From the IMG/VR virus record IMGVR_UViG_3300030041_000009, positions 186,001-250,000 of that record: 64,000 bases of DNA, one strand, 5' to 3'. This stretch comes from a virus. The position numbers and the translations under genes were made by a program. This document shows, one piece after another, positions 34,021 to 42,523 of the stretch. Position 1 is the first letter of the stretch; each line of letters opens with the position of its first letter. The notes under the pieces were generated by a model, which ran no database searches, was not told where the DNA came from, and was given only the letters and a program-made list of their open reading frames with translations.

Positions 34021-34385
34021 AATATATAAAAACATTTGAAAATACTACTAATAAGCCTGAAGTAGGAGATTATGTTTCAATAATAAGTAAAAAATATATT
34101 AATCATTTAAAAAGATACTATGATGAAAAAGAACTTGATAATTTAAAAGATTATCTTCTTAATCATCCTGGACAAATATATACATTTTTTAATGATGATA
34201 GAATAATTGTAACATATGGATTTAAAATTCCAGAAAATGTATTAAAGTTTTTTCCATATGATAAACCTTATGGAGGTTATAATAAAATATTTAATTTAGA
34301 GGATATAAATGCAATTGGAAAAACAAAAGAAGAATTAAAACAACGAATAGAAATTAAAAAAAATGCAAATAAATTTAACATATGA
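34017..34385 (+). CDS. array 4 cassette, PEVGDYV barrel
   Basis: 122 residues. Its first 25 residues (through TTNKPEVGDYVSI) are nearly identical to those of 33350, while the rest differs: a clear head-swap or partial duplication. End KTKEELKQRIEI..NANKFNI. Confidence 0.8.
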   Translation: MKYIKTFENTTNKPEVGDYVSIISKKYINHLKRYYDEKELDNLKDYLLNHPGQIYTFFNDDRIIVTYGFKIPENVLKFFPYDKPYGGYNKIFNLEDINAIGKTKEELKQRIEIKKNANKFNI

Positions 34386-34693
34386 AATACTTAAAAAGAT
34401 TTGAAGAAATAAATAATACTGATAAACCTGAAGTAGGAGATTATGTTATTCTTGATGTGAATAATATAAGTTTTTCAAATTCAGAATTAAAAAAATATTA
34501 TTTGAAAAAATTAACAAATAAAATTTTTAAAATAATTGATTATGAAACTGGAACTATGGCATCATATACAATTAATTTTTATGATTTTAGTCATACTAAA
34601 GGATGGATCATTTATCCAGATGCTATATTAATATTTGATAAAGATAAAGAAATAATTAAACTAAAAAATGCTGCAACTAATTTTAACTTATAG
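34382..34693 (+). CDS. array 4 last cassette, PEVGDYV barrel
   Basis: 103 residues: MKYLKRFE, EINNTDKPEVGDYVIL, NKIFKIIDY, tail TNFNL. Stops at TAG 16 bases before the convergent glycosyltransferase stop. Confidence 0.78.
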   Translation: MKYLKRFEEINNTDKPEVGDYVILDVNNISFSNSELKKYYLKKLTNKIFKIIDYETGTMASYTINFYDFSHTKGWIIYPDAILIFDKDKEIIKLKNAATNFNL

Positions 34694-34708
34694 TTCTTTC
34701 AGAATTTT

Positions 34709-35434
34709 TTAATTCCAATAATTATTATCTTTTCTGAAATAATCTATATTATTTTGATATAATAATCCATTTGATAATAATTTTATCATTTTGAAATATC
34801 CAAATCTTTTAAATCTTCTATTATCTTGTCCTACTTTATATTTACCTATTTTAAATTTATTTCTATTATATTTTTTAGATAATAGATAATCTTCTGAATG
34901 TATAACAGATTCATCAAAGCCACCTAATTTTTTAATAATATCAGTTTTTGTCATAAAAAACAATCCAATTGCAAACGGTTGAATATTAGATAATATTTTA
35001 TTTAAAGCGTTAAAAGATTTGAACATTATTTTTGCATATTTATCATTTACAATACAATATAATGGAGAAGTCATTAAATATAAATCATTATTTATCATAC
35101 AATTTAAATATTCATTTATTTGATTATCATTTTCTAATGTTGTATCAGCGTCCATAAATAAAACATAAGGAGTATCAACTAATTTCAATCCATTATTTCT
35201 ACCTACAGATACTCTACCACCTTCAATTATTTTAATTTTTAAATTATTTTTTAAATTATTTTCAAAACTACTAATTATATCTAATGTGTTATCTGTTGAT
35301 CCTGCATCAGAAATATAAACAATTATTCCTTTAACATTATTTTGATTATTAATATTAGTTAAAGTGCTTTCTATATATTTTTCTTCATTTTTACAAGGAA
35401 TAATAATTGTCAATAAATCTTTTATATTAATCAT
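34709..35434 (-). CDS. family 2 glycosyltransferase
   Basis: 241 residues, GT-A fold. TIIIPCKNEEKYIESTL opens; ISDAGSTDNT holds the nucleotide-binding Asp; VGRNNGL and FMDADTTL give the DxD metal site; GGFDESVIHSEDYLL is the acceptor-side motif with the catalytic E/D. No transmembrane helix. Transfers a sugar from a nucleotide-sugar to a glycan or lipid; overlaps the LpxH-like gene by eight bases, so both probably modify the same envelope molecule. Confidence 0.88.
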   Translation of the reverse strand: MINIKDLLTIIIPCKNEEKYIESTLTNINNQNNVKGIIVYISDAGSTDNTLDIISSFENNLKNNLKIKIIEGGRVSVGRNNGLKLVDTPYVLFMDADTTLENDNQINEYLNCMINNDLYLMTSPLYCIVNDKYAKIMFKSFNALNKILSNIQPFAIGLFFMTKTDIIKKLGGFDESVIHSEDYLLSKKYNRNKFKIGKYKVGQDNRRFKRFGYFKMIKLLSNGLLYQNNIDYFRKDNNYWN

Positions 35435-36131
35435 AATATTTTAAAGTGAATTTATTTTTATCATATATAATATATGAACAATTTTCAATCCAATCACCAG
35501 TATTTAAATATCTTACATTATTTATAATTTTATCATCAGGAGTGTGAACATGACCGCAAATTACAGTATCACAACCTTTTTTTATTGTATCTGTTATTAA
35601 AATTTCTTCAAATTTGTATATAAAATTGATAGCTTCTTTTACATTATTTTTTAACCATTTACTGAAAGATTTTTTATCTAAACCAAATAATTTTCTAATA
35701 TTACTAATATATTTATTTAAATAAAGAGCGATATCATAACCAATACTACCCAAATGAGCAATCCATTTATTATTCATAACTACAGTATCATATTTATCTC
35801 CATGAGTAATTAAACAATTATTCCATATCATTTCAGATATTATATGAATATTACCAAAATCAAATATATAATGTTTTAAAAAATCATCATGATTTCCTGA
35901 TATGTAATATATTTCTGTTCCATTTTTTGAATATGATAAAATTTTTCTAATTACATTTGTTTGTTCTTGATTCCAGTAATGCTTCTTTTTTAACGCCCAT
36001 CCATCAATGATATCTCCTATTAAAAATAATTTTTTTGGCTTATAATATTTTAATATTTCTAATAATTCAGTAGCTTTTGTATATTTTGTACCAAGATGCA
36101 CATCTGATATAAAAAGTGCTTCTATTTCCAT
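35427..36131 (-). CDS. LpxH-like metallophosphoesterase
   Basis: 234 residues from ATG 36131 (MEIEALFISDVHLG); a start at 36161 adds ten residues before the core. Motifs DVHLG, GDIIDGW, GNHD, THGDKYD and GHVHTP give the two-metal phosphoesterase site in the order of UDP-2,3-diacylglucosamine diphosphatase relatives. Such enzymes act on lipid or nucleotide-sugar diphosphates. Paired with a glycosyltransferase. Confidence 0.85.
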   Translation of the reverse strand: MEIEALFISDVHLGTKYTKATELLEILKYYKPKKLFLIGDIIDGWALKKKHYWNQEQTNVIRKILSYSKNGTEIYYISGNHDDFLKHYIFDFGNIHIISEMIWNNCLITHGDKYDTVVMNNKWIAHLGSIGYDIALYLNKYISNIRKLFGLDKKSFSKWLKNNVKEAINFIYKFEEILITDTIKKGCDTVICGHVHTPDDKIINNVRYLNTGDWIENCSYIIYDKNKFTLKYYD

Positions 36132-36226
36132 ATTTTTTATTATTATATATTTAATATTCACTATATTATTAGATGATTTACTATTAAAATTATATTAAAT
36201 TTATGTTATATAACTATTATATACGC

Positions 36227-36258
36227 AAAAAAAGTGAATGATTAATCATTCACTTTTT
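36227..36258. terminator. palindromic terminator
   Basis: AAAAAGTGAATGATT/AATCATTCACTTTTT; T-runs on both strands. Confidence 0.85.
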
Positions 36259-36480
36259 ATAAATTATTACAGGTATTTATTTCTACTATGGCATAGTTCA
36301 GTTCTTTCTTGGATCCCTCTCTAACTTAGACCTTGTAATCTTTTTAGTCCTGCGCCGAACTTACTAACTTTTTTCAATGGCATCTTAGTTCCACTTCGGT
36401 TTACAAATATTATTTCATAACCTCACCAAACCTGTTTATCTCTTGTTGTTATTTCACTAAATGAATAACATGAAGTTATA
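36227..36480 (-). ncRNA. candidate non-coding RNA with its own terminator
   Basis: This 250-base interval has higher G+C than its neighbours and no frame over 60 codons. On the minus strand it has a GGTTT/AAACC-closed hairpin, CTATG/CATAG, and ends in a perfect terminator GTGAATGATTAATCATTCAC plus seven Ts at 36227-36250. A 20-codon frame inside (MPLKKVSKFGAGLKRL) could be a micropeptide or chance. Confidence 0.5.
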
Positions 36481-36499
36481 ATAAAAATACTCTAATAAT

Positions 36500-36703
36500 T
36501 TATTTTTTAATATAATACTCTAATTTAGAATTATTACATTTTACATGATCAGAATATTCATGCATAAAAATCATGCTAGCACAAAAGAATAAGCATCCAA
36601 TAATATACATCATTAATCTATTTGATTTACCAAGAAATGCAAATCCAAAAAAAATAACAGAAATAATTCCTAAAAATACTGATAATATTAACATTGTACT
36701 CAT
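36500..36703 (-). CDS. small two-helix membrane protein
   Basis: 67 residues: helices MLILSVFLGIISVIFFGFAF and LMMYIIGCLFFCASMIF, then a short charged end. A TATCTTTG box lies 36 bases upstream. Unknown role. Confidence 0.65.
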   Translation of the reverse strand: MSTMLILSVFLGIISVIFFGFAFLGKSNRLMMYIIGCLFFCASMIFMHEYSDHVKCNNSKLEYYIKK

Positions 36704-36738
36704 AATAATATGATTTAATTGTTTAAAAATTTCAAATA

Positions 36739-36746
36739 CAAAGATA
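36739..36746 (-). promoter_or_regulatory. Bacteroidota -7 box (TATCTTTG)
   Basis: CAAAGATA on the plus strand upstream of the gene at 36703. Confidence 0.55.
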
Positions 36747-36793
36747 CCACATATATTTGGTATATGTAGTATCTTAAAAGTTAAATAATAATA

Positions 36794-37192
36794 TTAATAA
36801 CTAATATGTATTAAAATGCTATTGTGCACAATTGATTTTTTAAGAATATCAATGAAATGAGTTTCATCTTTATCTGTCCAGTGCTTATTTTTTATAACTT
36901 CTTTAATATTTAATATATCACTTTCTTTAATTTTAACAATGCAATCATTAAGCTCATTATTTTTAAAATATGATTTTTTATCATTTTTTATTTGACCATA
37001 TTCACTAATTAAATAAGTTAGTAATTGGTAATTATTTCTAAGATAATAAATTTCTATTACCTTTTTTTCAAAATCTTCAAATATTATTGAATTTTTTGCT
37101 TCATCTTCTGTATAATCATTATCTTTATATATAACTGGAGTTATCTCATTATATATATCTTTTGTTTTATAAAATGTTAAATCAAGGCCCAT
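36794..37192 (-). CDS. MGLDLTFYK-type hypothetical protein
   Basis: 132 residues. The opening MGLDLTFYK and internal YYLRNNYQLLTYLI are typical of a small uncharacterised family in phages and bacteria; helical. No catalytic motif seen. Confidence 0.65.
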   Translation of the reverse strand: MGLDLTFYKTKDIYNEITPVIYKDNDYTEDEAKNSIIFEDFEKKVIEIYYLRNNYQLLTYLISEYGQIKNDKKSYFKNNELNDCIVKIKESDILNIKEVIKNKHWTDKDETHFIDILKKSIVHNSILIHISY

Positions 37193-37203
37193 AATTATTA
37201 TTT

Positions 37204-37497
37204 TTATATTTTTCTAACCATTAATCCAGTTCCATCTGGTGAATCTACGTTATATATAAGTACAAGATTATGAGATGCTAAATATATAATTAAGTCATCA
37301 TAATCTTTTTTTGGTACAGAGTAATGTTTTTGTGGATTCGATTTTGTTCCGTCAATAAACCCTTTCTCATATCCAAATTGCCTACCTTTCTCATATGAAT
37401 CAGTATCAATTTTATATTTTTTAAGAATTAATTCTATTTTTTGCTTATGTATTTTTTCGAATATATAATCAATAAATTTCTTTATTTGAGATTTCAT
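37204..37497 (-). CDS. hypothetical protein
   Basis: 97 residues, basic helical N-half, centre GRQFGYEKGFIDGTKSN, end YNVDSPDGTGLMVRKI. Overlaps the upstream MIKPGD gene by 29 bases. Unknown. Confidence 0.6.
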   Translation of the reverse strand: MKSQIKKFIDYIFEKIHKQKIELILKKYKIDTDSYEKGRQFGYEKGFIDGTKSNPQKHYSVPKKDYDDLIIYLASHNLVLIYNVDSPDGTGLMVRKI

Positions 37498-37705
37498 TTA
37501 ATTCATTTAATTTAAGTTTTCTATATTCAGATAATTTTATAAAAATATGATAATTACTGGTGTATGCAACATTTTCAAATTCTTCAAATTCAAAAAAATG
37601 ATCATCATTTGTTGTTAGTTTAACATGTAAAGGTTTGAAAAGTTCAATTTTACTTGAACCTTCTTTATTATGAGTACAAATTAATATATCACCAGGTTTT
37701 ATCAT
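37469..37705 (-). CDS. MIKPGD-type small protein with YRKLKLNEL tail
   Basis: 78 residues: MIKPGDILICTHN head, LFKPLHVKL, then HIFIKLSEYRKLKLNELNE. Member of the large PGD(K)VVCI family on this strand. Two broken copies follow directly upstream (37706-38118). Confidence 0.75.
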   Translation of the reverse strand: MIKPGDILICTHNKEGSSKIELFKPLHVKLTTNDDHFFEFEEFENVAYTSNYHIFIKLSEYRKLKLNELNEISNKEIY

Positions 37706-37924
37706 TTAATTTATTTAATTTAAGTTTTCTATAATCAGATAATTTTATGAAAGTGTGATATTCAGATATATAAGTTTTACCTGGATATTCATAAAATTCA
37801 AATGTATCTCCATATTTTAAATGTTTAACATGCAATGGAGTAAAAAGTTTTAAGTTAGTGTTAGTGAACCCAAAACTTGAATTATGCTGAGTACAAATTA
37901 ATATATCGCCAGATTTAATTATTT
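37706..37924 (-). pseudogene. broken MIKPGD-type copy, start codon lost
   Basis: The frame IKSGDILICTQ..LFTPLHVKHL..YHTFIKLSDYRKLKLNKLN is open and clearly homologous to 37469-37705, but the start ATG is ATA. It may be silent or start at a rare codon through coupling. Confidence 0.65.
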
Positions 37925-38118
37925 AATTTATTTAATTTAAGTTTTCTATATTCAGATGGTGTAATAAATATATGACGGTTTTTATAATATAACCTATTTT
38001 TATATTCTTTAAATTCAATTCTAAATTGATCATTAGATACTACATGCAAAGGCTTAAATAATGGCAAATTACGAGTGAACGCATCAATTGAATTAATATT
38101 TTCAATGCAAATTATTAT
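37922..38118 (-). pseudogene. broken MIKPGD-type copy, N-terminus deleted
   Basis: IICIENIN..LFKPLHVVSN..IFITPSEYRKLKLNKLNN aligns with the two neighbours but lacks the first six residues and any start; it begins at the stop of the ART-like gene, as if the upstream gene replaced its 5' end. Confidence 0.6.
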
Positions 38119-38522
38119 TCAAATGGTTCTATAATTTTTTTAATATATTTAACTGGTATATCTACTTCACAGCATAAATGATTTCTATTTGATGATTGAT
38201 CTTGATTTGAGAAATTATCATCATAAAAAATAATACCATCTTTAATCAATTTTTGTACATCAAGTGCTACAATATACGATTTATCATAATATCTAAATAA
38301 ATCTTGAGTATTATGTAGTATAGGATAAGAAAAGAACAACATCCCTGTCTCAACAAGTGATTTATACTGAGGCTGGTTAATTTTCAGTCCATCATTTTTA
38401 ATATTTTCTATTCTATCTTCAGTTGTTACATGATACAAAACATCATATTTACTAATATCATGTTGAATAAATTCTTTTTCAAAAGACTCCTCATTAAAAG
38501 GTGATATAAATTGTTTTTTCAT
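38115..38522 (-). CDS. ADP-ribosyltransferase-fold-like protein
   Basis: 135 residues from ATG 38522, right after the upstream stop. YDVLYHVTTEDRIENIKNDGLKI is the Y-H-(V/I)-T...IL..G(L) opening of ART-fold proteins such as DarT and Tpt1/KptA relatives. FFSYPILHNTQDLF follows, and EVDIPVKYIKKI is the usual closing strand and helix. A catalytic Glu is not certain. It could ADP-ribosylate a host target or DNA, or be an inactive relative. Confidence 0.6.
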   Translation of the reverse strand: MKKQFISPFNEESFEKEFIQHDISKYDVLYHVTTEDRIENIKNDGLKINQPQYKSLVETGMLFFSYPILHNTQDLFRYYDKSYIVALDVQKLIKDGIIFYDDNFSNQDQSSNRNHLCCEVDIPVKYIKKIIEPFE

Positions 38523-38523
38523 A

Positions 38524-38721
38524 TTATTTATTTTCAATTAATTCTACTGTATGTATTCCAATATTTTCAACAGAATAATAAAAAAATGTCCAGTTTTTCA
38601 TTGCGTATCCTATGTTAAATGGTTCTATATCACCAAAATCCTTTATACATGATGGAATGAAAAGTTTTTTTAATTTATCTTTAAAATCTTCTCTATTTGT
38701 AACAATTTCAGTAGCATTCAT
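38524..38721 (-). CDS. small hypothetical protein
   Basis: 65 residues, YAMKNWTFFYYSVENIGIHTVEL end. Directly upstream of the ART-like gene with two bases between them; perhaps a partner. Unknown. Confidence 0.6.
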   Translation of the reverse strand: MNATEIVTNREDFKDKLKKLFIPSCIKDFGDIEPFNIGYAMKNWTFFYYSVENIGIHTVELIENK

Positions 38722-38722
38722 A

Positions 38723-39187
38723 TTATTTCATCATTGTTCTAGCATTGGTTAATTGTTTGATTATATTATCCATAAGATTTATATCGTTAATAGAAATTTT
38801 ATTAATTTTTTCACGTGCGTCAATCATTATATTATTAAAATTTTCAGATTGATCACTGAAAACATGAGTAGGTAACCATTTGCTTAGTATATCTTCTAAT
38901 ATATCAGAACTTTCATCATCTTCAAAAGGTTCTTCTAATCCTATTATAATATTACCTTCTTCATCAATAGCAATAATATTATCAGATATAGGTTGTAATG
39001 TACCGTTACTACCCCAATTATTATAACGGGACATAAATCTCAATTCATATCTGTCATTGAAAATTCTTTGACTTTCAAATGTAAGTGGAAATCCTAGTGA
39101 GCAATCATCAAGATCATCATTATCTTCATATGATTTGTTAATGAAATCTATAATTTCATTTCCGTTAATTTTTTTTAAATTAATCAT
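38723..39187 (-). CDS. hypothetical acidic protein
   Basis: 154 residues; the centre FESQRIFNDRYELRFMSRYNNWG then IIAIDEEGNIIIGLEEP is beta-rich, flanked by helices. Overlaps the gene at 39180 by eight bases. Unknown. Confidence 0.6.
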   Translation of the reverse strand: MINLKKINGNEIIDFINKSYEDNDDLDDCSLGFPLTFESQRIFNDRYELRFMSRYNNWGSNGTLQPISDNIIAIDEEGNIIIGLEEPFEDDESSDILEDILSKWLPTHVFSDQSENFNNIMIDAREKINKISINDINLMDNIIKQLTNARTMMK

Positions 39188-39518
39188 TATCTTCGATATA
39201 ATAATCTAAATCTAATCCGATATTATCGCAATAGTCACTAAATTTTTCTAAATATTCATCTGATAATATATCACAGCATCCATAATATCCTACTACATCT
39301 CCTTTATATTCAAATGATACTACATACAAATTTTTACATTGTATATTATTTTCTTTTGAGAATTTATCAAAAAAATTAAGAACAATATTTACTGACTCTA
39401 TACTATTTTTGATATGCTTTTTATAAAATATATCAAGAACATCAATTATCATAAATAATTTTTTTGCTTCGAATTCTTCTGTCGTAATAACTGGGTATTC
39501 TTTAATTTTTTCTTTCAT
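39180..39518 (-). CDS. hypothetical protein
   Basis: 112 residues; helix-rich with VSFEYKGDVVGYYGCCD in the middle and an acidic end (YYIEDND). Unknown. Confidence 0.6.
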   Translation of the reverse strand: MKEKIKEYPVITTEEFEAKKLFMIIDVLDIFYKKHIKNSIESVNIVLNFFDKFSKENNIQCKNLYVVSFEYKGDVVGYYGCCDILSDEYLEKFSDYCDNIGLDLDYYIEDND

Positions 39519-39552
39519 TTTAATTTTTATTTATTGTTTATTATAATTTTCT

Positions 39553-39786
39553 TTATTTATTTTTTAATGAATCCTTAGCAATTATATTTATTGCAACAGT
39601 TATTGATGTTGCTAGCCACTCTAATCCAAATTCAGTTTCATTTTTAATTTCATTAGCCAACTCTCGTCTGGAGTATACTTTCATTCCAACATGAAGATAT
39701 TCTACATCTAAATTTCTTGGAGATGTCATTAAATCATTAATCAATTCATTCTTTAATTTTAAAGATAATTCGTTTATATTTTCCAT
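39553..39786 (-). CDS. small helical protein
   Basis: 77 residues; NINELSLKLKNELIND and GLEWLATSITVAINII helices. Overlaps the upstream gene by 13 bases. Unknown. Confidence 0.6.
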   Translation of the reverse strand: MENINELSLKLKNELINDLMTSPRNLDVEYLHVGMKVYSRRELANEIKNETEFGLEWLATSITVAINIIAKDSLKNK

Positions 39787-40145
39787 ATATTTATATCAAT
39801 TTTATTGTAAAAATTTTCAATATATTTAAATTCTATAGTATCTAGAATATAATATCCAAAACATCTATTATCATTACTATTTAAAGATGAATCTAAATAT
39901 TCTATTTTTTTTATTCTTAAATAAAATTTAATAACTTTAATACTTATGCCGTTAAGTTTTTCTTTTATTTTGAACAATTTAACTTTAAGATCAACAAGCT
40001 TATTTGAAATTTCATCACAATCATCATTAGCTATGTTCCAATATAATTCTCCTCCCATCATATCTCGAATTTCAACCGCTTTATTCAAATTTTTTTGACC
40101 TTCTTCTAATGTATTAAAATTTAACAGTTCACTGAAATTATGCAT
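39774..40145 (-). CDS. hypothetical protein
   Basis: 123 residues, a long helical region (KLVDLKVKLFKIKEKL) after DMMGGELYWNIAND. Unknown. Confidence 0.6.
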   Translation of the reverse strand: MHNFSELLNFNTLEEGQKNLNKAVEIRDMMGGELYWNIANDDCDEISNKLVDLKVKLFKIKEKLNGISIKVIKFYLRIKKIEYLDSSLNSNDNRCFGYYILDTIEFKYIENFYNKIDINIWKI

Positions 40146-40151
40146 ATTTTA

Positions 40152-40463
40152 TTAATTAGATAAACATTTAAATTCTAATTTTAATCCATTTAATTTTTCA
40201 AAAATGAATTTATCTTTATTCCATAAACGTAAAAACTTTTTCCATTTTTTAGATAAATTATTATATTGTGTTTTTGTTAAATGTTTATGAAAAAGTTCAA
40301 AATCCATTATATTTAACCAATATTTATTTATAATAATATTCATCTCTATTGATTTTTCAGTAATAAAAATTTTATAAAGTTCTTCAACATTATCTACATT
40401 TACATCCCATACATTTTCAATATGGGTATAATCATCGGAATAAGTAGTTGTTACATAAATCAT
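40152..40463 (-). CDS. hypothetical protein
   Basis: 103 residues; beta start (MIYVTTTYSDDYTHI) then a basic helical part (QYNNLSKKWKKFLRLW). Overlaps NadD by four bases. Unknown. Confidence 0.6.
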   Translation of the reverse strand: MIYVTTTYSDDYTHIENVWDVNVDNVEELYKIFITEKSIEMNIIINKYWLNIMDFELFHKHLTKTQYNNLSKKWKKFLRLWNKDKFIFEKLNGLKLEFKCLSN

Positions 40464-41080
40464 ATTTTGTATAGATTATGTTGATGAATATATTTATTTA
40501 CTGTTTCTGGTACAAAGATACTAATATCTTCTGAATTTGCAACACTATTTCTTATTTTTGTTGAAGATAATGATGATATTTTAAAATCTTTCAAAAAAAC
40601 AGTATCTTTATTTATAATTACATTACTATTGAGTAATTCAGTTTTCTTATAAATAAAACATTTTTCATTTGTTTCTATATCAAAATCTCTTGGTAAAACT
40701 AAAAAAGGGTATTTTTCACATATAACCTTATAACTTTTCCATTTATCTATATCTAAAAAAATATCTAACCCCATTATCATATAATATTTAGTATCAGGAT
40801 TTAATTTACTTAACTCATTTAATGCATTAATGGTAAATGATGGTAAAGGTAAATAACGTTCGATATGATTTACTGTGATATTAGCATAATTTTCTACAGA
40901 TAACTCACACATATTAAATCTATCATTATAATCAGCTAAATCATGCTTAAATGGATTTTGTGGCGAAACTACTAATTGCACTTCATCAATATAATCTAAC
41001 TTAGATACACATTCAGCTACCTTAATATGTGTATTATGACAAGGATTATAGCTACCAAAAAAAAGTGCGATATTTTTCAT
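40460..41080 (-). CDS. nadD: nicotinate-nucleotide adenylyltransferase
   Basis: 206 residues, typical length. GSYNPCHNTH (9-18) is the nucleotidyltransferase GxFxPxHxGH motif; VSPQNPFK is the NadD-type substrate loop; IMGLDIFLDIDKWKSY matches the (G)xDxxxxxxxW region; SSLSSTKIRNS is the C-terminal ISSTxIR signature. It makes nicotinate adenine dinucleotide, the step before NAD+. Next to small unknown genes. A phage-borne NadD could help restore NAD+ pools drained by host defences. Confidence 0.92.
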   Translation of the reverse strand: MKNIALFFGSYNPCHNTHIKVAECVSKLDYIDEVQLVVSPQNPFKHDLADYNDRFNMCELSVENYANITVNHIERYLPLPSFTINALNELSKLNPDTKYYMIMGLDIFLDIDKWKSYKVICEKYPFLVLPRDFDIETNEKCFIYKKTELLNSNVIINKDTVFLKDFKISSLSSTKIRNSVANSEDISIFVPETVNKYIHQHNLYKI

Positions 41081-41295
41081 TTTAATATGTTATTATATTT
41101 TAAATATTCATCAAAGGCTCCAATCCAAGCTAGTACATCTTCTTCATATGATGTGTCTGGATCATAATAATCTAATTTAACTTTTGATGACATATCATCA
41201 GAAAAAATCAAATCATATTTAACATTCCAACTTAAATTGGAATTTATAATTTCATGAGCTTCTGAGTTTAAATCTATTAATTCTCCTATTTTCAT
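41077..41295 (-). CDS. small acidic protein
   Basis: 72 residues, ends DVLAWIGAFDEYLKYNNILK; overlaps NadD by four bases and is likely coupled to it. Unknown. Confidence 0.6.
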   Translation of the reverse strand: MKIGELIDLNSEAHEIINSNLSWNVKYDLIFSDDMSSKVKLDYYDPDTSYEEDVLAWIGAFDEYLKYNNILK

Positions 41296-41296
41296 A

Positions 41297-41509
41297 TTAT
41301 TTATATCTATGATTTGATAATAAAGTTATAAATAAAATTATAAATGAAATAATTCCTAATACAAAACAAAATGATGAAATCGCTAAATGTAAAAAACTAA
41401 AAGGTGATTTACTGCACGTTGCTAATAAAAAGAAAAACAACCATGTAGTCAATATACTATATTTGACTTCCCAAATAATTGCAAAATATGACATTAAAAA
41501 TTTTTTCAT
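41297..41509 (-). CDS. small two-helix membrane protein
   Basis: 70 residues: hydrophobic segments around ILTTWLFFFLLATC and FCFVLGIISFIILFITLL, short basic end. Unknown. Confidence 0.65.
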   Translation of the reverse strand: MKKFLMSYFAIIWEVKYSILTTWLFFFLLATCSKSPFSFLHLAISSFCFVLGIISFIILFITLLSNHRYK

Positions 41510-41512
41510 AAT

Positions 41513-41941
41513 TTAATTTATTTCTTCAATAGTTATTTTAACTTTTTTGCCTATAAATTGATCAAAATTTTTATGCTCTAAATTTTCATCCCAAGAACAA
41601 AGTTTGATATACATACCATTATCTTCACCTTCAGTTAAATCAATATGAAAGCATTTAAATTGGTTTCCATCTTCTATTTCAAGATCTTTAATGTTTAAGT
41701 TATCTTCAAATGATAAAAATGCTTTTTTTATTTTTATTTCATCTATAACTTCTAAATTACTTTCGAATACTGCGATATTTGAATAATGATAAATTTCACT
41801 AATTACTTTTTCATCTGGTTCAACTATATATAATCTACCAGTTAAAGGCATATCATTTGTTACCACTCCAACAATTTTACCTGTTCCAATAAGTAATTGC
41901 TCATGATATTTTACTCTTGTGCCTTGTTTTAATTCTTCCAT
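41513..41941 (-). CDS. hypothetical beta-rich protein
   Basis: 142 residues. TRVKYHEQLLIGTGKIVGVV, TGRLYIVEPD and a closing GKKVKITIEEIN suggest two small beta domains. The opening recalls SH3-like 'GTxVxx' folds. Unknown. Confidence 0.6.
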   Translation of the reverse strand: MEELKQGTRVKYHEQLLIGTGKIVGVVTNDMPLTGRLYIVEPDEKVISEIYHYSNIAVFESNLEVIDEIKIKKAFLSFEDNLNIKDLEIEDGNQFKCFHIDLTEGEDNGMYIKLCSWDENLEHKNFDQFIGKKVKITIEEIN

Positions 41942-42336
41942 TTTTTATTTAATTTATAAATTATTTCAATTTGATTAAAGTCATCTAAAATATAAAAATA
42001 TGTATCATTATTATACATATAAATAGATAGCGTATAAACATCATTCGTATAAAAACAATCAAAATTTATATTATTACTATATCTTTCAAGTTTTTCATTC
42101 ATATAAATGTATACTTTAGGCATATTTAATGCTAAAGTTATTCTTTTATTATCTTTATCTATATACAATTGACCATTGACTTTTTGCCAAGATTGCCATT
42201 CATATAGAGTATAACAATTTTCATATTTTACATTATTTACTCTTATTTTTACGCTATCAATAGAATATTTATCAATAGAATATGAATTTGAAAATATTCC
42301 AAATCCAAGTATAAGAAGAATTATAATTTTTTTCAT
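41929..42336 (-). CDS. secreted protein
   Basis: 135 residues from ATG 42336 (an ATG at 42342 adds two residues). Signal peptide KKIIILLILGFGIFSNSYS, then a beta-rich domain (KRITLALNMPKVYIYM, YTLSIYMYNN). No lipobox Cys. Exported; role unknown. Confidence 0.65.
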   Translation of the reverse strand: MKKIIILLILGFGIFSNSYSIDKYSIDSVKIRVNNVKYENCYTLYEWQSWQKVNGQLYIDKDNKRITLALNMPKVYIYMNEKLERYSNNINFDCFYTNDVYTLSIYMYNNDTYFYILDDFNQIEIIYKLNKKWKN

Positions 42337-42353
42337 ATTCATATTCTATAATT

Positions 42354-42521
42354 TTATTTTACATCATTAATTAATCCATCTGTTTCATTATAAGATTCAT
42401 TAATATCAACATCAGGCGTTAACACTGTTGATTCATCTACATCGTTTTCAGGAATTTCATGTTCTACATATGAATTAATTCCTACTTCATTTACTCCTAT
42501 ACAATAAGTTGCTTTTTCCAT
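42354..42521 (-). CDS. small acidic protein
   Basis: 55 residues, low-complexity acidic (EIPENDVDESTVLTPDVD). Sits snugly between two genes. Unknown. Confidence 0.55.
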   Translation of the reverse strand: MEKATYCIGVNEVGINSYVEHEIPENDVDESTVLTPDVDINESYNETDGLINDVK

Positions 42522-42523
42522 TT

